Positions 43,906 through 57,085 of a stretch of DNA of 64,000 nt are shown one piece after another. This DNA is from Anolis sagrei. Taxonomy: Eukaryota; Chordata; Lepidosauria; Squamata; Anolidae. The position numbers were made by a program, and so were the translations under genes. The stretch is from the NCBI RefSeq assembly GCF_037176765.1, contig NC_090022.1, positions 78,059,209 through 78,123,208 on the forward strand, given 5' to 3'. The notes below the pieces were generated by a model, which saw nothing but the letters and a program-made list of their open reading frames with translations, was not told the DNA's origin and ran no database searches. The first letter of the stretch is position 1. Every line of letters starts with the position of its first letter.

Positions 43906-46900
43906 GATAGTGTATCTTCAGATGGAAATTAGTACATCAGTCCATATAATAAGTAACCTGAACCAGTGGAGTGTAATAAACACATTGAGAAACAGTTGGG
44001 CCATAATGTCTCTTCCCTCCCATGTCTTCTGTGAGTAACCATTTCTTAGCTGTGTTATTGCTACTCTGGGAGTTTGCAACCTCCTTCTTGAAAATCATTA
44101 TTATTACAATTACATTGATTTTCCTTTTTGTTAGGTAGTTTTTTTTCCCTTAGAATAGTTGTATTGGCGTACTTAGATCCAGAGATGGCATCTATATTCC
44201 TGTAGCCAAATTGGGGGGTTGTTTTCTGATTAAATAAGATTAAATTCAATGACTATAGTGCAGGATTCATCTTTAGATTCAGGATATCTCAATATGGGGA
44301 AACTCCAAGCACTACAAATCAGATGGTGTTGTATATCTGTTCCATCTTTCCTTGCAGTTTTCCTGTGGCTTTGTGGTACAGGAGGAACTCCAGTGACCTT
44401 CTGCACTATTGCAAATGTCTGCAGATGCTGTCAATGGTGGAAAATTCTGAATAGTAGTACAGACCTGCAAAAGATTCTGGGTAGTGGGAAATTGGTCGAA
44501 AATGAGAAGTTGCCCTTGTCTGATGAATAAGAAAATATTGATATCTATCAGGGGGCAACATGGTCAGGGAACCATCTTTCTTGTAAACAGTACACCAATC
44601 CTACCTACATTACTCCTTACTTCATCCTGAAATGCTAACACTTTGCAGTTGATGCTCAATTATTAGATGCATCCAGCTTGCAGGTTTGCTTTCAACCTGC
44701 TCTATGAGATTGTGAGGTTATTCCTCTTTTATTAATCTGAAAAGGCTTTGGAATGGGCATTGTTGCCTTATAAAATGCATGTCTCATCTCCTCTTTGGCC
44801 AGATGTGTTCAATATTGAGAGTCTTTGTTGGGTTTCATCCCTGACTGCTCAAGTCTCCAGCTCTCAATGAGCAGTTAGCTTAGATAGATTAGAGTGAGGT
44901 ATTCCTTCCCCGATTTCCTATAGCAAGCTTATCTTAAGAAGGGGCTTAGAAGCGGGGTTGTCTTACTCATCTTTGCATGCCACTGTCTCCTCCCCCATTG
45001 AATACTTAGCAATGTGATTTCTTTAGGGAAAACATAACTTCCTCTTTAAAGGTATTTTTACTGCCCTGGCGAAGCCATGTTGTCAGAGTTCACAATATTG
45101 GCCTGTCCTCTTCTTCCTTTGTCTTCTCAAGAGTGAGGAGGCATCTTGCCATTGTCCAGGCAAGATGTAGTAGATGTAGCTACTTTTATTATTTTTCCTT
45201 TTCCTTTCCTTAGAAAATAGCTCAGTGAAGCTAGTTAGCTCTAAGAACTTTTCCTATCTAGAATGGATGCATTATTTTGATGGCATAGACAAGCCACCAG
45301 GTTTTTTTATCTATCTTCTTAAGTAGATTTTTTTAAAAAACTAATTTTGGTTCTACCAGGTGAGAATTGTTTTGTGATGTGCACTGCAATTTTATAATAA
45401 TAGATTTATAACAATATAAATTGCAACATAAAGGAAATAATACATTTAATGTGGTATATTTATATAGTCTAGTTGTTGTGTCTCTTTCTCTCCTCATTGC
45501 CCCAGCCTATGGCTTTGAACAAATATAAAAAGTATTCGTAAAGAGTTTGTGTCATTGTCACATGCAAACATGCTGTGAGTTTGATATGGTGTTACAGTGG
45601 GATTTCTGCTATCCGTTCATTGCTAACACACCACCTCCAGACCAAATGCTTTTTCTCTGTCGTCACAGCATTTGGCACCAAAAGACACGCTGACAAACTG
45701 TGTTGCCAGCTTGTGTGTGCAAATTTTATGAGAGTTTATTGTAGCAGCCAGATATGCAGTCAAGGGTATGCTGTTTGCTTTGGACACTGGAACTACCAGC
45801 CAGGCTCTGTTTGTTCATTCACAGGCCCAATTTCAAATAAATCAGATTCTTTAAATTATGGTACACTTGGGCAGATACCAGAACTTCTTGCGCTTATATG
45901 GACTTCCTGCCTCAACTTCAGCACTGGTTTTCCAGATCTCCCAGTTACCTAATCGATCAAGTTGATACCGCTTTTAGAAGTTATTCTAAATGTGCAGCAC
46001 ATTTCATGTACCATTCAGGTAAATATGGCTGTTATGTAAGACCAGGTTTGGATAATGTTTAGCCCATGGGTCACATGAAGTTCCCCATTGGGGGTGGGGA
46101 TTTTTTTCTAATTAATTTTTATTACATTTTCAAAAATGTAACTTAAACCATCAAATTTGAAATAAAATAATAATACAGGCACTAAAATAGAAAAACAAAA
46201 ATTATCCCATAATATTTCTACCCCATAACTTGGTTTTGTTTTTGTTTGTGTTTTGTTTTGGGGTTTTTACTGCAGTCCAGAAGGCATGTTATGGCATGTT
46301 TAAAAGCCAGATGAACATCTTTTCCCCCAAAATCATTTCCCCCACAGAACACTCTCGATTTTCAATGGGATGCATTCCCACCATATTTTGCAGGCCCTCT
46401 GAAATGCTTGCGACTAGAAATGTTGTTTTGTTTTTATTTTGAAATCCTGTATTTGTTGATATGTACATAATGAGATATTCAGGAAATAATATCCAGGTCT
46501 AAACACAAAATTCGGTTATGTTTCATGTGAAACTTATATACATAACCTACAGGTCATCTTAATAACTTTGCACTGTTACAAACTGTGTGTACAGGAAACC
46601 ACCAGAAAGTAAAGTTGTTATTATCACAGCCACCCTTGTGGACAATTTCGGATTTTGGAGTGTTTAGGAATTTTGGATAAGGAATGCTTAACGTGTTTCA
46701 AATAGGTTTTTCTGTTACTTGTTTTAAATAAACACTATGTCCTGCCTGGACACAATTATGTAGTTACAAAGAATAAGAAAGCAAAGGAGGGAGGGAGGGA
46801 GGAAGAAAGGGGTGTGGACAACAGTAGTTACAAAGAACAGGATTAAAAGATGGCAGGAGGGAGGGAGGGATACAGAGAATGATGACAGGTAAAATCTCTG

Positions 46901-47406
46901 GACAGAAAACAGTGACCATAGGCTATGGCAGAGAGGGGTAATTCCATGTTCCATGATTTAACCAATAGAAAGCACTGCCCAACTACCTTCTAATTTCTGG
47001 ATTTTTAAAATGGCAACATGTTCTCCAAGCATTTATCTGCAAATATGGAGACTGAGTTAGAGTAACTTTTGATGATGCCACGCTCCACTTCAGCTATTAC
47101 ATTCAGTGCTTGGGTGGCAGGACTGCAAACTGTAGAAATCACTTATGCATCATTGCTACAGAAGTATGCCTGTAGAAAGAAATTACTCAGAATGCATTGG
47201 GCCTGCACTAAACACTTCTCTCCTCTTACACTTGGATTTTCTTCAAAGTCTGCAAATGTGTTGAATGCACTCTGGTAGGACTGTGGAGGCACAGACCTGG
47301 GAGGCCTCAAATGCAGATAGATTTGCATTACTGTTTTTTCCATGTAATATCAAGCACAGGTATGACTTACCACTTTTTCTCCCCCACCCTTTCTGTCTCT
47401 ATTTAG
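43906..47406. other. Unassigned end of the GPRIN1 intron
   Basis: No exon is recognised in 3.5 kb. GGGA tandem units lie at 46788-46803 and 46858-46870. A polypyrimidine tract (TTTTTCTCCCCCACCCTTTC) followed by ATTTAG marks the acceptor at 47406/47407. Confidence 0.45.
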
Positions 47407-47435
47407 AGTCCTCCAAGAGAGGCGCATGGAGTAGT

Positions 47436-47471
47436 ATGGCAGAAGTCCCATCTAGACATGGGCAGTGCTAA
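47436..47471 (+). promoter_or_regulatory. Upstream ORF overlapping the GPRIN1 start codon
   Basis: An ATG with A at -3 and G at +4 opens an 11-codon frame ([11 protein letters not shown]) that stops at 47469-47471, 11 bases past the GPRIN1 ATG and in another frame. A second, minimal uORF (ATG GAG TAG) begins at 47426. An overlapping uORF in good context is expected to lower initiation at the main start. Confidence 0.6.
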
Positions 47472-49227
47472 GGAACCAGAGACATTGCAGTTCTTGAAGC
47501 AAGAGGTTGTTTCAGAAGATGCTCATCAGCCCAGCTCACACTGTAGTCCACAGAAAGACAGGTGCCTCCAGAACCTCCAGTGTGACGGAGGGCATCTTGC
47601 CATGAGGAACTGCTGTATACATGATCTCTCCACCAAAGAGAGCAGCCAAGACAACACCATGGTGGACAACCCATATCAAAAGGATAAGTCTCCAGCTGCA
47701 AACCTGAAGCCTTCTGATGATCAACACGCCACCACAGATACCATAGTTCTTAAAGACATAAGTCCTGGTGGAACCCCATTGGGAGTGGAAGGAGAACAAT
47801 CAGCCAGCCATGAGTTGTGCCACAACAACCAGCAGGGATTGAGCCTGACAGAACCTCCTGGTAACCCAGCCAATACATGCAGCCCTTTGGAAACAAAAGT
47901 AAGTCCTGTGACTGGGGAGGCGTGCAGACATCCCCTGCCAGAATCCAGCCTCAAGGAAGACCATAAGGACTCAGCCAGCACTCCATCCTCCTCGAAGCAT
48001 GTTGGATTTGTTGAATCAAGCAAGGACAAAGATGAGACAGATAGCTTCACAGCAGGAACAGGACATTCTAAGGAAAGTCCAGCACTTCGTGCATGTCTGA
48101 AAAACACATGCCAAGGACAGCTTCATGACTCCTCGGGAGATTTACCTAACTCCAGCCATGACATCTGTGGAACAGCAGGACCTTTCAGCGAAGGACACAG
48201 AGATCCTTTGGTATTGGGAACTACCAAGGAATCTGTTACAGAACCCTTTGAAACTGAAGGCACACCAGGAGAGTCAAACAAGCCAGTTACAGAAAGTCAC
48301 CAGTTGGGTCAGAGTGGGGAAATAAAATCTGTGGCTCTGGATAGTAAGACAGGTAGGGACTCCGGTATAGCTTTGGGGGTCCCCATTGCTATCATTCCTT
48401 GTGATGTCCAAACCCAGGACCTAACCCCAGGTGAGTTGCAAGCAACTCCAGATAAAGCTACCAAGGAGCCAGAAAGGCTCAGAGAAGCAGCACCTGATGA
48501 TGCCAAGGGTCAAAACCAAGCTCAGGAACAGCAGAGACCAGAAGCAGGCTGCACGGCTACACGTAAGGAACACACAACAGCTGTAGAGACAAGACATGAA
48601 GAGCCTCTTGTCAAATCCTGCTTAATAGAGGTCACTCCTTCCCAGCATGATGCTGGGACCCAAGCTGGCAACCGCGTGTCTTTGGTGTCAGTTGCCATCA
48701 GCCCCATCAACCCGCCCGATGGATCTGCAGCCTTCACTTTCCATGGCAGGGGTTTGGGGGCCCCTTCTTTGATGAGCCCCGGCCCAGAACAGAAACCTGC
48801 CAAGAAAGATGTGGAGATGCAGGTATCCATCCCAGTGGAGACTAGGTCAGTGGCCACTGGGCCCATGACCCCTATTACCAAATCTCCCCAAGCCTCCTAT
48901 CCTGAGGTGCATGTGAAAGGGGCACAGGAGGAGACACCTGAGCCTGTGAAGGAAGTCAGCTGGGATGAGAAGGGGATGACATGGGAAGTGTATGGTGCCT
49001 CCATGGAGGTGGAGGTGTTGGGCATGGCTATCCAGAAGCACCTGGAGAAGCAGATTGAAGAGCATGGCCGGCAGGTAGTGATGACTCCTCAGAGCACCCG
49101 CTCCAGCTCCATCAAAGGGGCCCCACAGAAGGCAGAGATCAAGAGGCAGCCCAGTGTGTTCAGGTCACTCCTACAGAATGTGCGGCGACCCCGCTGCTGC
49201 TCCCGAGGGGGCCCAGCTGTAGAATGA
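47458..49227 (+). CDS. GPRIN1: GPRIN1, G protein-regulated inducer of neurite outgrowth 1 (complete, single coding exon)
   Basis: The 589-residue protein is the GPRIN1 ortholog. Family role: it binds GTP-bound G-alpha o/i/z and promotes neurite growth at the plasma membrane of neurons. Recognition rests on the carboxy half. A block with [19 protein letters not shown] lies at about 397-428, then [12 protein letters not shown] at about 460. The GRIN_C core follows at about 500-540, with [20 protein letters not shown] and [20 protein letters not shown]. The end is [20 protein letters not shown]. Cys580-Cys581 align with the palmitoylated cysteine pair of human GPRIN1 (999-1000). Residues 1-395 are acidic, Ser/Thr/Pro-rich and apparently disordered. 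The human protein has 1008 residues, the extra length being GK-DP-type tandem repeats that are absent here. The chosen ATG has G at -3 and G at +4 and follows an in-frame upstream region without conserved sequence. The CDS has no introns, as in human. Confidence 0.97.
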   Translation: MGSAKEPETLQFLKQEVVSEDAHQPSSHCSPQKDRCLQNLQCDGGHLAMRNCCIHDLSTKESSQDNTMVDNPYQKDKSPAANLKPSDDQHATTDTIVLKDISPGGTPLGVEGEQSASHELCHNNQQGLSLTEPPGNPANTCSPLETKVSPVTGEACRHPLPESSLKEDHKDSASTPSSSKHVGFVESSKDKDETDSFTAGTGHSKESPALRACLKNTCQGQLHDSSGDLPNSSHDICGTAGPFSEGHRDPLVLGTTKESVTEPFETEGTPGESNKPVTESHQLGQSGEIKSVALDSKTGRDSGIALGVPIAIIPCDVQTQDLTPGELQATPDKATKEPERLREAAPDDAKGQNQAQEQQRPEAGCTATRKEHTTAVETRHEEPLVKSCLIEVTPSQHDAGTQAGNRVSLVSVAISPINPPDGSAAFTFHGRGLGAPSLMSPGPEQKPAKKDVEMQVSIPVETRSVATGPMTPITKSPQASYPEVHVKGAQEETPEPVKEVSWDEKGMTWEVYGASMEVEVLGMAIQKHLEKQIEEHGRQVVMTPQSTRSSSIKGAPQKAEIKRQPSVFRSLLQNVRRPRCCSRGGPAVE

Positions 49228-52200
49228 AGCAGGTCCTTTGCAACTTCTTGGGTTTTATAGCAGCTGTAGGGAGGGGAACACAAATGTGAAGTAGTTTCTC
49301 AGGCAATATGTGGGACCATCTCCATCTGTATTTCTCAGTCTCTCGTATCTCAAAACTGTAAGTTTTCTGCCACATCTGTTAACTGCATTTTAGAAGATGA
49401 GTTAACATCTCCTGAAGAACCCAAGGATGATACAAACAAATCTTTGCAGAGTTCTGCCAGACATGTTTGTTCCTGTGAGAAACATGAATGTCTGAGAAGG
49501 CAAGACTCACACCTTTTGGTGCTGCATTGCCTGCTCAGACATGTTTTTACAATGCCAAATTTACATCACAACATGCCAGGTACCCATGTGTTTGCTATAA
49601 GCTGGAGAGCACCTGTAGGCTTGTATGTACTGCTGGCATGGTCCTCTCACAGACAATATTTGTCATTTACTGAATACCATAAAGGTCGCAATCCTCAGTG
49701 ACTGTGATAAGGAACCTAAGACATTGAAGGGAGGCCATGGAAACTGCCAGGGAGTAGAATGTGCCATCCTTTAGCCAATTTCTGTTTAAAAGGCATATTT
49801 GGTATGAAAACGTTTTCAGTACTTTGTGATGAGTTAATGTATATACTATCTATGTTGGAAACATATCAAAAATCTACTCTATAGGATCTTTGTTACAAAA
49901 CCTAACTGCATAAGGACTGGAGCAAATGTGATGGATACTGCAGGTTAAATATTTGCTTGCATGAGGTCTGTCACAGATAAATCCGCTTACCACATGAATT
50001 GGCCCATTTAATCACACACATGGCGTGTCTCCCCAGGCCAGAATTGCTGAAATCTGAGCCCTACCTGTGAACAATGGTTCCAGCTCATGTGGCAAGTGCC
50101 TTGATGCACGACAGAGTATGTTTAAACACACAGCTGGACACACACTTTGCCATTAGTGACTATCACATCTGTTTTTATCATTGTATTTTAAGAATTGAAT
50201 CTGGAGCGTTGTAGCGTGAAACCAAAATTCTGAGCTATCATCGCCTACAATATTTTCTGCATCTTATTGCATACAAAAGAAATGTCCCACTTTTAACATC
50301 TTCACCTTTAGAAGAATACATTTGCCCCAGTTCCCAGTGATTAAGATTCTTTTACCAGAAACAGCAGCAGCAACAAAGCCTCCTCTAGTTTTTAATTACT
50401 CTGGCGTGGAAGTATATTTCTTTAATATTGTGTGGCTTTTCCATCATTCATAAAAACACAATGGCAAAAGAAATTACTTCCTTACCAGTTTCTAGACCCA
50501 TTTCATTTTAAAAAACACAGTGGATAATTCTGCTACTGTATATACTCACATACAGGTTTGGGGGGATAAAATTATGGATTTTGATGTGACCTGTGGATAC
50601 ATTTAGGGTCATTCTAAGCAGAGGGGGGAAAAAGAATGCTGCCTTGGAGGGCCAGTCACTGTGACCATTATTTACCTGCCTAAACATTTAAAAAGCCCTT
50701 TGCAACTCTACTCAGAGAAGGAAATGGTTCTCTTTTCATAAAATTTAAGGTAAAGTAATAATTGTTATCAGAAAAAGGAACCCACCGCTTTTCTGTGTGG
50801 AGTGACGAAAGGTAAGAGCTTAGTTCTTTCCAGGATAACATAAAAGAAGAATTGAACCCCCATTCATTTTCTCATTGCCCCTTTCATGAAAAGCCCCAAA
50901 GACACTCAAAAGCCTGAAGTGGTGCCATAGCAGAGAAAGTAGAAGGGCTTGGCATGTCTTTTCATCTCTCACTTTTTGCCAGTCTACTCAAGAGAAAGAT
51001 GGAGCTCTTTTTATTAGAGTTAAAGTACAGTACTAACATTGACCTCTGAATATTTCAGCCCAATTTTTTGGAATCAACATATACTGAAATGTCTAGATAT
51101 ACAAAATAATATACAGCATCACAAATCATGAATTTGAAAGCCACTGTCCTGGTTTCCTTCATTGACTTCCTGTGGTAAAACCAGCTCTTGCTCTAATTCC
51201 AGCTCATGGGTAGCATGTTCCTCAGTTATGTCTTGGGCTTAATCCAGACACAGCACTGCTAACCCCCTTTTTCTCATGTGGGTGCAACTTTCAAGTCCCA
51301 TAAACCACCTGCAGCCCTCCCAATCTGTATGGACTACAGCTTCTAGTATATCTGCTTATGAAGAAGAATGAAACAGCTAGTCTGCAGCTGTCTGTACTCA
51401 TGCCACAAGATCCCTCCTACTTTTTTTCTTTAGAAGCCTTGAAGAAGGCCTTTCCCATCAAAATGCTGCTCAAAACAAGTTTAACTGAATATAAAACTGA
51501 AACAGTTAAATTAATAACACCCAATTGTATTGGCCCAAATAGCTCTTGAGATGTAGACATCAGCAGCCATTGACTTCATTCTAAAATTGCCAAAGACCCT
51601 GAGTTCCCAAGGCTAGATCAGGGAGCCTCTTCCTTTCTCTTTACGTAGGCACTGTCAACCTCAAGATTTGGTTGAGATTTTCTGGATTTGGCATAAAACA
51701 CTGTCAAATATGTGTAAACAAAAATTATGGTAAGCATGCTGATTGGGTTCTGTAATAGGTCGGTGTCAGGTTTTTCAAGCTACCAGTGTGTATATAACGG
51801 ACCCAGGGAAGAAACAACAGCAGTCACTGCAGTCAGCAGTCAAATTCCCCTTTCTGTCCAAAAGTAGCTGATAACCCTTTAGCACCACTGAATGCATCAA
51901 CAGTCACACTGGGTAAGGCAAAAATCCAAATTAGTCAAGCATGGTTTTTTTCTGCTCAATAGGTGAATCAGGGGTCAGAAGAGTTATTGCTTTTGAATGA
52001 AACTCTCAAAATAGTAACAATGTTGACTTGGGGATTCTGGGAATTGTAGTCCAAAAATCACTTTTCTGACCTCTGAACCAGACAAATTCTTCTAGTGAGC
52101 TGGCAGGCAGAATGAAAAGGCTGTCATCTTGTCTCATGTTATCTCCATGCCAACTGATCTTCACTGTTATGCTGCCTTCCAGCATGGAGATCTTCATTTG

Positions 52201-52834
52201 CCATAGACTTGCCCTTCATGAATTTATCTTAGTTGGTTTTAAATCTGTCTGACTTAGTGACCGTCACTGTCTCATACTGCCATGATTTCACACAAGTTTA
52301 GTCTGCAATTTGGTCATTCTTTCTTGGCCATAAGTCATGTTGTACTGGAGAATATGGAACTTGAGCTTTTCTGTGCTGAAGCCGACTTCTGGAGATAAAG
52401 ACTTACCTACAAAATGCATGTCACACTATGTTCCAAAAGCTGTGCCGACTTTGCTGCAACAGGATTACATAGCTACACTTCTGCCAGGTTATTGCTTTAA
52501 GGCTCAGGAGCCAAGCTTTAGTGGAACAGTGTCAGAATTGCAATTCTGTACCTGATACGTTTTCCATGAAATGTAGTCCCGAGTGTGGAGTTTCTAAGAT
52601 ATTTAAAGAACTTGAAAGTCCCTATCTTTTATTGCTGTGAAGGAATACATGGGAAACATAAAGCTTTATCTGTGGATATCTGCAGTATTTCTGGAGAGAG
52701 TCTGTATAGTTTGAAAATGCAACAGTCAATGCCTTTAGATTGTGATCTGACAAGCTAAGCTGTCAGCTAGGAGTGGGGATGGTACAGCCTTCAGCTGTTG
52801 TTCTCACCATTGTGTATCTTGAGTAGCCAGAATC
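49228..52834 (+). other. GPRIN1 3' UTR (extent unknown) and following sequence
   Basis: The first 1-1.5 kb after the stop is probably 3' UTR: A/T-rich, no repeat boundary, no frame with coding character. No AATAAA lies close to the stop, so the cleavage site cannot be placed. Beyond about 50.5 kb nothing is assignable. A short TATATACTCACATACAGG motif near 50540 resembles the fragment at 8158. Confidence 0.45.
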
Positions 52835-52932
52835 ATGGAGTTGGAAGGGGTCCCAAAGGCCATCAAGTCTAACCCCTCTGCAAAATGCAGATTCTCCAAG
52901 TAGAGCATTATTCCCAGCAACTAGCTTTCCAG
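52835..52932 (-). mobile_element. CR1 LINE 3' fragment
   Basis: AGAATCATGGAGTTGGAAGG, GGTCCCAAAGGCCATCAAGT and TCTAACCCC are the inverse of a CR1 terminus. Confidence 0.75.
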
Positions 52933-55298
52933 GCTCTTTTTGTTGGGATATGTAGTCCACCCACATGTGGAGAGCTGCACCACTCCTAGCTCTACTCCAC
53001 CCAGTTCCAGCTCCAAGTCAAAATGCTGTTGGTACACTTGTTTCTGGCACACAATAAATACACAGAACAGCCTCTGCCATGGCTAGTTGACCTGTGATGT
53101 GCCATGTATAGTTGAATTCCACATCTCATTATAGCTGGCCATCCTGACTAATGAAGAGGTACAGTGGAGTACTGGTTCATGAAATTCTAATAGGTAACCT
53201 CCAATTTTTGCCCTCATGTAACACTTTAGGTTCACAAGTTTTCTGGCCGTCTTGACAGCGGCATCCCACACACTACAGGAATCTCATTTATGAGTTCTAG
53301 AATGGTTCATTTAGTTGAATCAACTCAAAATTAAACAGTAATAGTAAGTAATAGTAATAGTATCCTGAGTAATAGTATTCAGAAGCATCATTTCAGCAAG
53401 TACACAGAGCCCTGCCATTATTCTGAACAGTATTGGCAGTCTGTAAATCCATACAATGTTGACTTCTGCAGGTTTGTCAGCGGTGGACCAGAAGTGCAAG
53501 ACTCAATCAGACTGGGAGTTTTGCCGAGTTTCAGAGGTAGCATCTTGAATCCTAGGTCACAAGGCTGGTGCCACATGACAAGCAACTTGCCTGAGAAACT
53601 AGTAGTTTGGAAATATCTTGTATGTGAGTTTGTGGCTCAAGGCATGCCCTTGTTTGTGGGCATGCGGGTGTGTGTTTCCCTCTTTGCAGTGTTCCCCCCC
53701 TGCCTTGAGAGCATGAAGGTCCATTGCCATTGGAAATATGGCTAGTTTTTATGTCCTTTTTTTCTCAGAGGGTCTGGGTGGGCTGGGATATTTTAGTCAT
53801 ATGTGTTGTAATATGGGGCCTTTTTTAAAAAAACACAGTTTTCTCTGTTGTGTTTATTCTGACTCAAGTTCTTGTTTTTATGAAAGTGTCTTGAAAATGC
53901 TCTTTCTTTTCCTCCCACCTCTCGACCCCCCCCCCAATATTTTATGCATTGGGGGTTTGGCAATTTGTGGCTTTCCTCTAAATAGCCAAGTACGGGGGGG
54001 GGGGGGGGGGGGGGAATGGAACAAATTAGTTGAAGGAGAGGAGATAATGGTTAAAGACCTTTTTTCAATACCAAACTCTTTGTTTTCTTAATCCAGAGTA
54101 GTTGCATCTATTATCCTTTTATTGAAGGTGCTTCCAGTTGAGGAACATCATGCTGATCTTAGAAATGTTGCTTTTATGTGCTACATTCCCACAGTCTACC
54201 AATAGCACTGGCCATGCCATCTGAGAGATTGTGCAACTGTAGCACAAAAAAGGTAACATTTCCAAACTTTTGACTATTAGAGTGCCAAAAATTGACACGC
54301 ATAGCCCTTGACATCTCTGCTGTTTATAGTATCATCTTAATTTTTTACCACACATTTTAGTTTATGGTTCCTCCTGGCTTTATATGAATTTATGGTTGCC
54401 AGCCTGTTTTTCCAGTTGCTCAAAAGAAGAAATAGAGCAGGTGTAGTGTTTCCCAGCTTGCCAATCACATGAGAAGGAGTAATAGGGTGGCTGGCTGAAT
54501 TTCCTCTTGTTGTAAAAATCTGCCAGAAAAGGAAAACAGATTAGCAATCCTACTTGGAACACTGAGCAAAGTCCATTATGCTTGGTGATGTGGGCTTTAT
54601 TCCAAAAGGAGACAGAGACTTCATCCCTTTGAGAATTGGGAAGATGGACACCATTTAGCAGGTGCATCTCCAGCTGTCTCTGCAATGCTTGTGAGGGGAG
54701 CAAATGAACTTGAAGAATCTCTCTCTTTCTTAGAAGGATCTCAGATGGACCAAAGCCCAGTACCTCTTATCACATACTAATCCTACCAAGAGAGGCAGAA
54801 GAGCCTTCCTTTGATCTGAAGGTTACTTTCCTGTTGGAAAGCACAAGTAATACTGTCAGTGGATTCAGTAGTAGCCCTCTGGGATATACACAATTTATGG
54901 CAGATTATGGTGGTGCGTGGCTGTGTAAAGTAATCTGCTTGTTGGTATTGTGATTTGGATTAGCTGGCTGGTGCACTAGGCAATTTTGATGATGACAAGG
55001 AAGGGTTTCTAAAACTAATCTATCCCCTTCAACTGCAGAGGGCTTGCCACAAAAGTTGGATTGGCCCTGAGTAGCATTGATAAGGTTAACAGTACCAAGC
55101 CCAGATCTTGGGAGAAAGAAGGAACATTGGTGAATCTGAGCAAATCCTTAGTAACTGCAGCAAAATAGAATTTAAAATGGCAAATAAAACAAGAGCCTGA
55201 AGATCTGTGAAATAATGGGAGGACATAGTAGGGTATTCCTGCACCTCAGTGTAGTGTTTGATATAAGACAAAATCAAAAGTTGTCTTTTTGGATGTTT
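52933..55298. other. Unassigned intergenic sequence with a long G tract
   Basis: No exon or named repeat seen. An AATAAA occurs at 53052-53057 but has no clear partner gene. An uninterrupted run of 21 G lies at 53994-54014, with a C run upstream at 53926-53934 able to pair with it. Confidence 0.4.
53994..54014 (+). repeat. (G)21 homopolymer
   Basis: Twenty-one consecutive G. The true length is uncertain because such runs are error-prone in sequencing. Confidence 0.85.
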
Positions 55299-55372
55299 TT
55301 CCTAAATATGTTCATGCTGTAGTTGATTGAATCTGTGGATGTAGAATCCATGGATACCTGGCTGTCGTAAAG
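55299..55372. mobile_element. Tigger-like remnant
   Basis: ATATGTTCATGCTGTAGTTG, ATTGAATCTGTGGATGTAGA and ATCCATGGATACC match the end of the element at 4139-4372. Confidence 0.45.
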
Positions 55373-55546
55373 ACTTGTGTGCACCCATATTATACAGCAT
55401 AGAAGGCATCGGTCTGAAACTAACAGCAGAGGTAGGATTCATCTATCTACTCACCAAGGATGTGCTTTTCACTGGCACTGAATTGTCAAAAGTTCTGCTT
55501 AGCTAGCTAGTGCTGTATCTCACTACAGGTTTCTCAGCATAGAATG

Positions 55547-55736
55547 CATCTACACACCTGAATTAATGCAGTTTGTCACCACTTGAACTGTCATGGCTCA
55601 GTGCTATGGAATCCTGAGAGTTCCAGTTTTACAATGTCTTTAGTCTTCTATGGCAGAGTGCTGGTGCCTCACCAAAGAGCCATGACAATTAAAGTTGTGT
55701 CAAACTGCATTCATTCTACAGTGTAGATGTACTCCA
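55547..55736. mobile_element. Palindromic MITE, family A
   Basis: TGCATCTACACACCTGAATT, AATGCAGTTTGTCACCACTT and the inverse AACTGCATTCATTCTACAGT, GTAGATGTACTCC. Confidence 0.75.
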
Positions 55737-56632
55737 GCAATAATTAAACCTGTGCAGATGCTGAAGCAAGGTATTTATTGCCGAAAACATGGATTTATGA
55801 GTGTCTATTACATCTAAATGCATTGTGTTGTTTGCAAGGCCTAATAATCTTCCATTTGTGTAAGATAGAAAGTGAGGGAGACTGCCTCTCCATCAAGAGT
55901 TAAGTCCTGTACAGTTTGTTGAGCATACTAACAACTTGTATCCATAAACAGTTTCCTTCTCCGTGGGCCTTGTCTTGCTATGTAGAATTAGGTTGCAGGA
56001 GATATCTCCAAACATACATATGGGAAGAGTGGGACAAAGAAAACATAATGTGTAGATTTCTATTCCCAAATCTCCCAACAATTGATAGCATCACTGGCAT
56101 ACAAGATTGCAGGGGGCATAACTAGTGCCAAATACCATTTTACTTACTGGAGAAACCTACAGAACTGCGGAGTACCCTTCCCATCCCCACACCCTGCCTT
56201 GTGTGCTGTTCTCAGTATGGTGTTCATGTGCCATATGGATCTATAGTACCAAGCAATGACGAGTTGTTAACAGTAACCTTGCCTTTTGGTTTTGTTTTTC
56301 TTTCCTTCTTTATATCCTTAGTCTATAAACTTGTAAACCTGGCTGTTGGATAATAAAATTTTCTCCAAAAATCAATCAAATGTAAACACCTCTAACATTC
56401 TTCAGCTTATAAGGGTTTTCCTTGGTTTCATCAAAGGTTTGAAAGGAACAAGGGGAGATTGCCTGGTACTGGCTCAAAAGAGGTCCTCTTTACTGAGGAT
56501 ATTGGGAAAATTGGGCTTCAAGGCAATAGGAAAGTCGGTTAATTTCAAGAGTGTATGCATCACAAAGGGTGAAACCCTATAATTTCTCTTGGCCTAGCCT
56601 CTCATAGTCACCCACTCCATCCCAGAAAAAGA
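55737..56632. other. Unassigned intergenic sequence
   Basis: No exon or named repeat seen. Confidence 0.3.
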
Positions 56633-56633
56633 A

Positions 56634-56742
56634 AAAGTCAAAATCCTAGAGTTAAAAGAGCCTACAAGGGGCATCTCATTCAACCTCCTGCCATACAGGA
56701 ACACACAAAGCACACCCAAGAGAGGGCCATCTGGGCTCTGTT
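56634..56742 (-). mobile_element. CR1 LINE 3' fragment
   Basis: AAATCCTAGAGTTAAAAGAG, TCAACCTCCTGCCATACAGG and AAGAGAGGGCCATCTGG are a diverged inverse CR1 terminus. Confidence 0.6.
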
Positions 56743-57085
56743 GTCTCAGATTAAAGCAACAACTCATTCTTGGATCCCTGGAATTCCACACAAAGGGAGC
56801 CGAAAGCGTGGTCTGGCAACCATTAATGCAGAGTACTACAAAGGATATGAGGCCTTGTATTTGGCAGTGAATAGTGTTGAACTGCACCATTCAGACTCCA
56901 TATTCAGCAGATAGTACCATAGCTTTATTCTGAAACCCCATTCCACTCTCTATCCACTGGGAGGTGGTATCTTGCACTCTACCTTTGGAAAACACGGTCA
57001 CAACATTTTGCTGTCACTATTAATTAGAAAACCTGTGATAGTTTCTTGTTAGGGTAACCATAACTCAGAAATGACTTTTAGGCAC

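Larger units (their letters stand above)
47407..49227 (+). other. GPRIN1: GPRIN1 exon 2 (5' part non-coding, then the full CDS)
   Basis: The exon start is placed at the pyrimidine-rich acceptor ending ATTTAG|AGTCC. The first 51 bases are 5' UTR with two upstream ATGs (47426 and 47436), then the coding frame. The 3' end of the exon lies in the untranslated region and was not determined. Confidence 0.75.

Noticed and set aside
45575-45952. 125-codon open frame on + ahead of GPRIN1
   Set aside because: No domain, no start context, no splice pattern and no similarity to known proteins that I can recall.
47458-47475. N-myristoylation signal at the GPRIN1 start (MGSAKE)
   Set aside because: Gly2 is present but residue 6 is Glu, where Ser or Thr is favoured.
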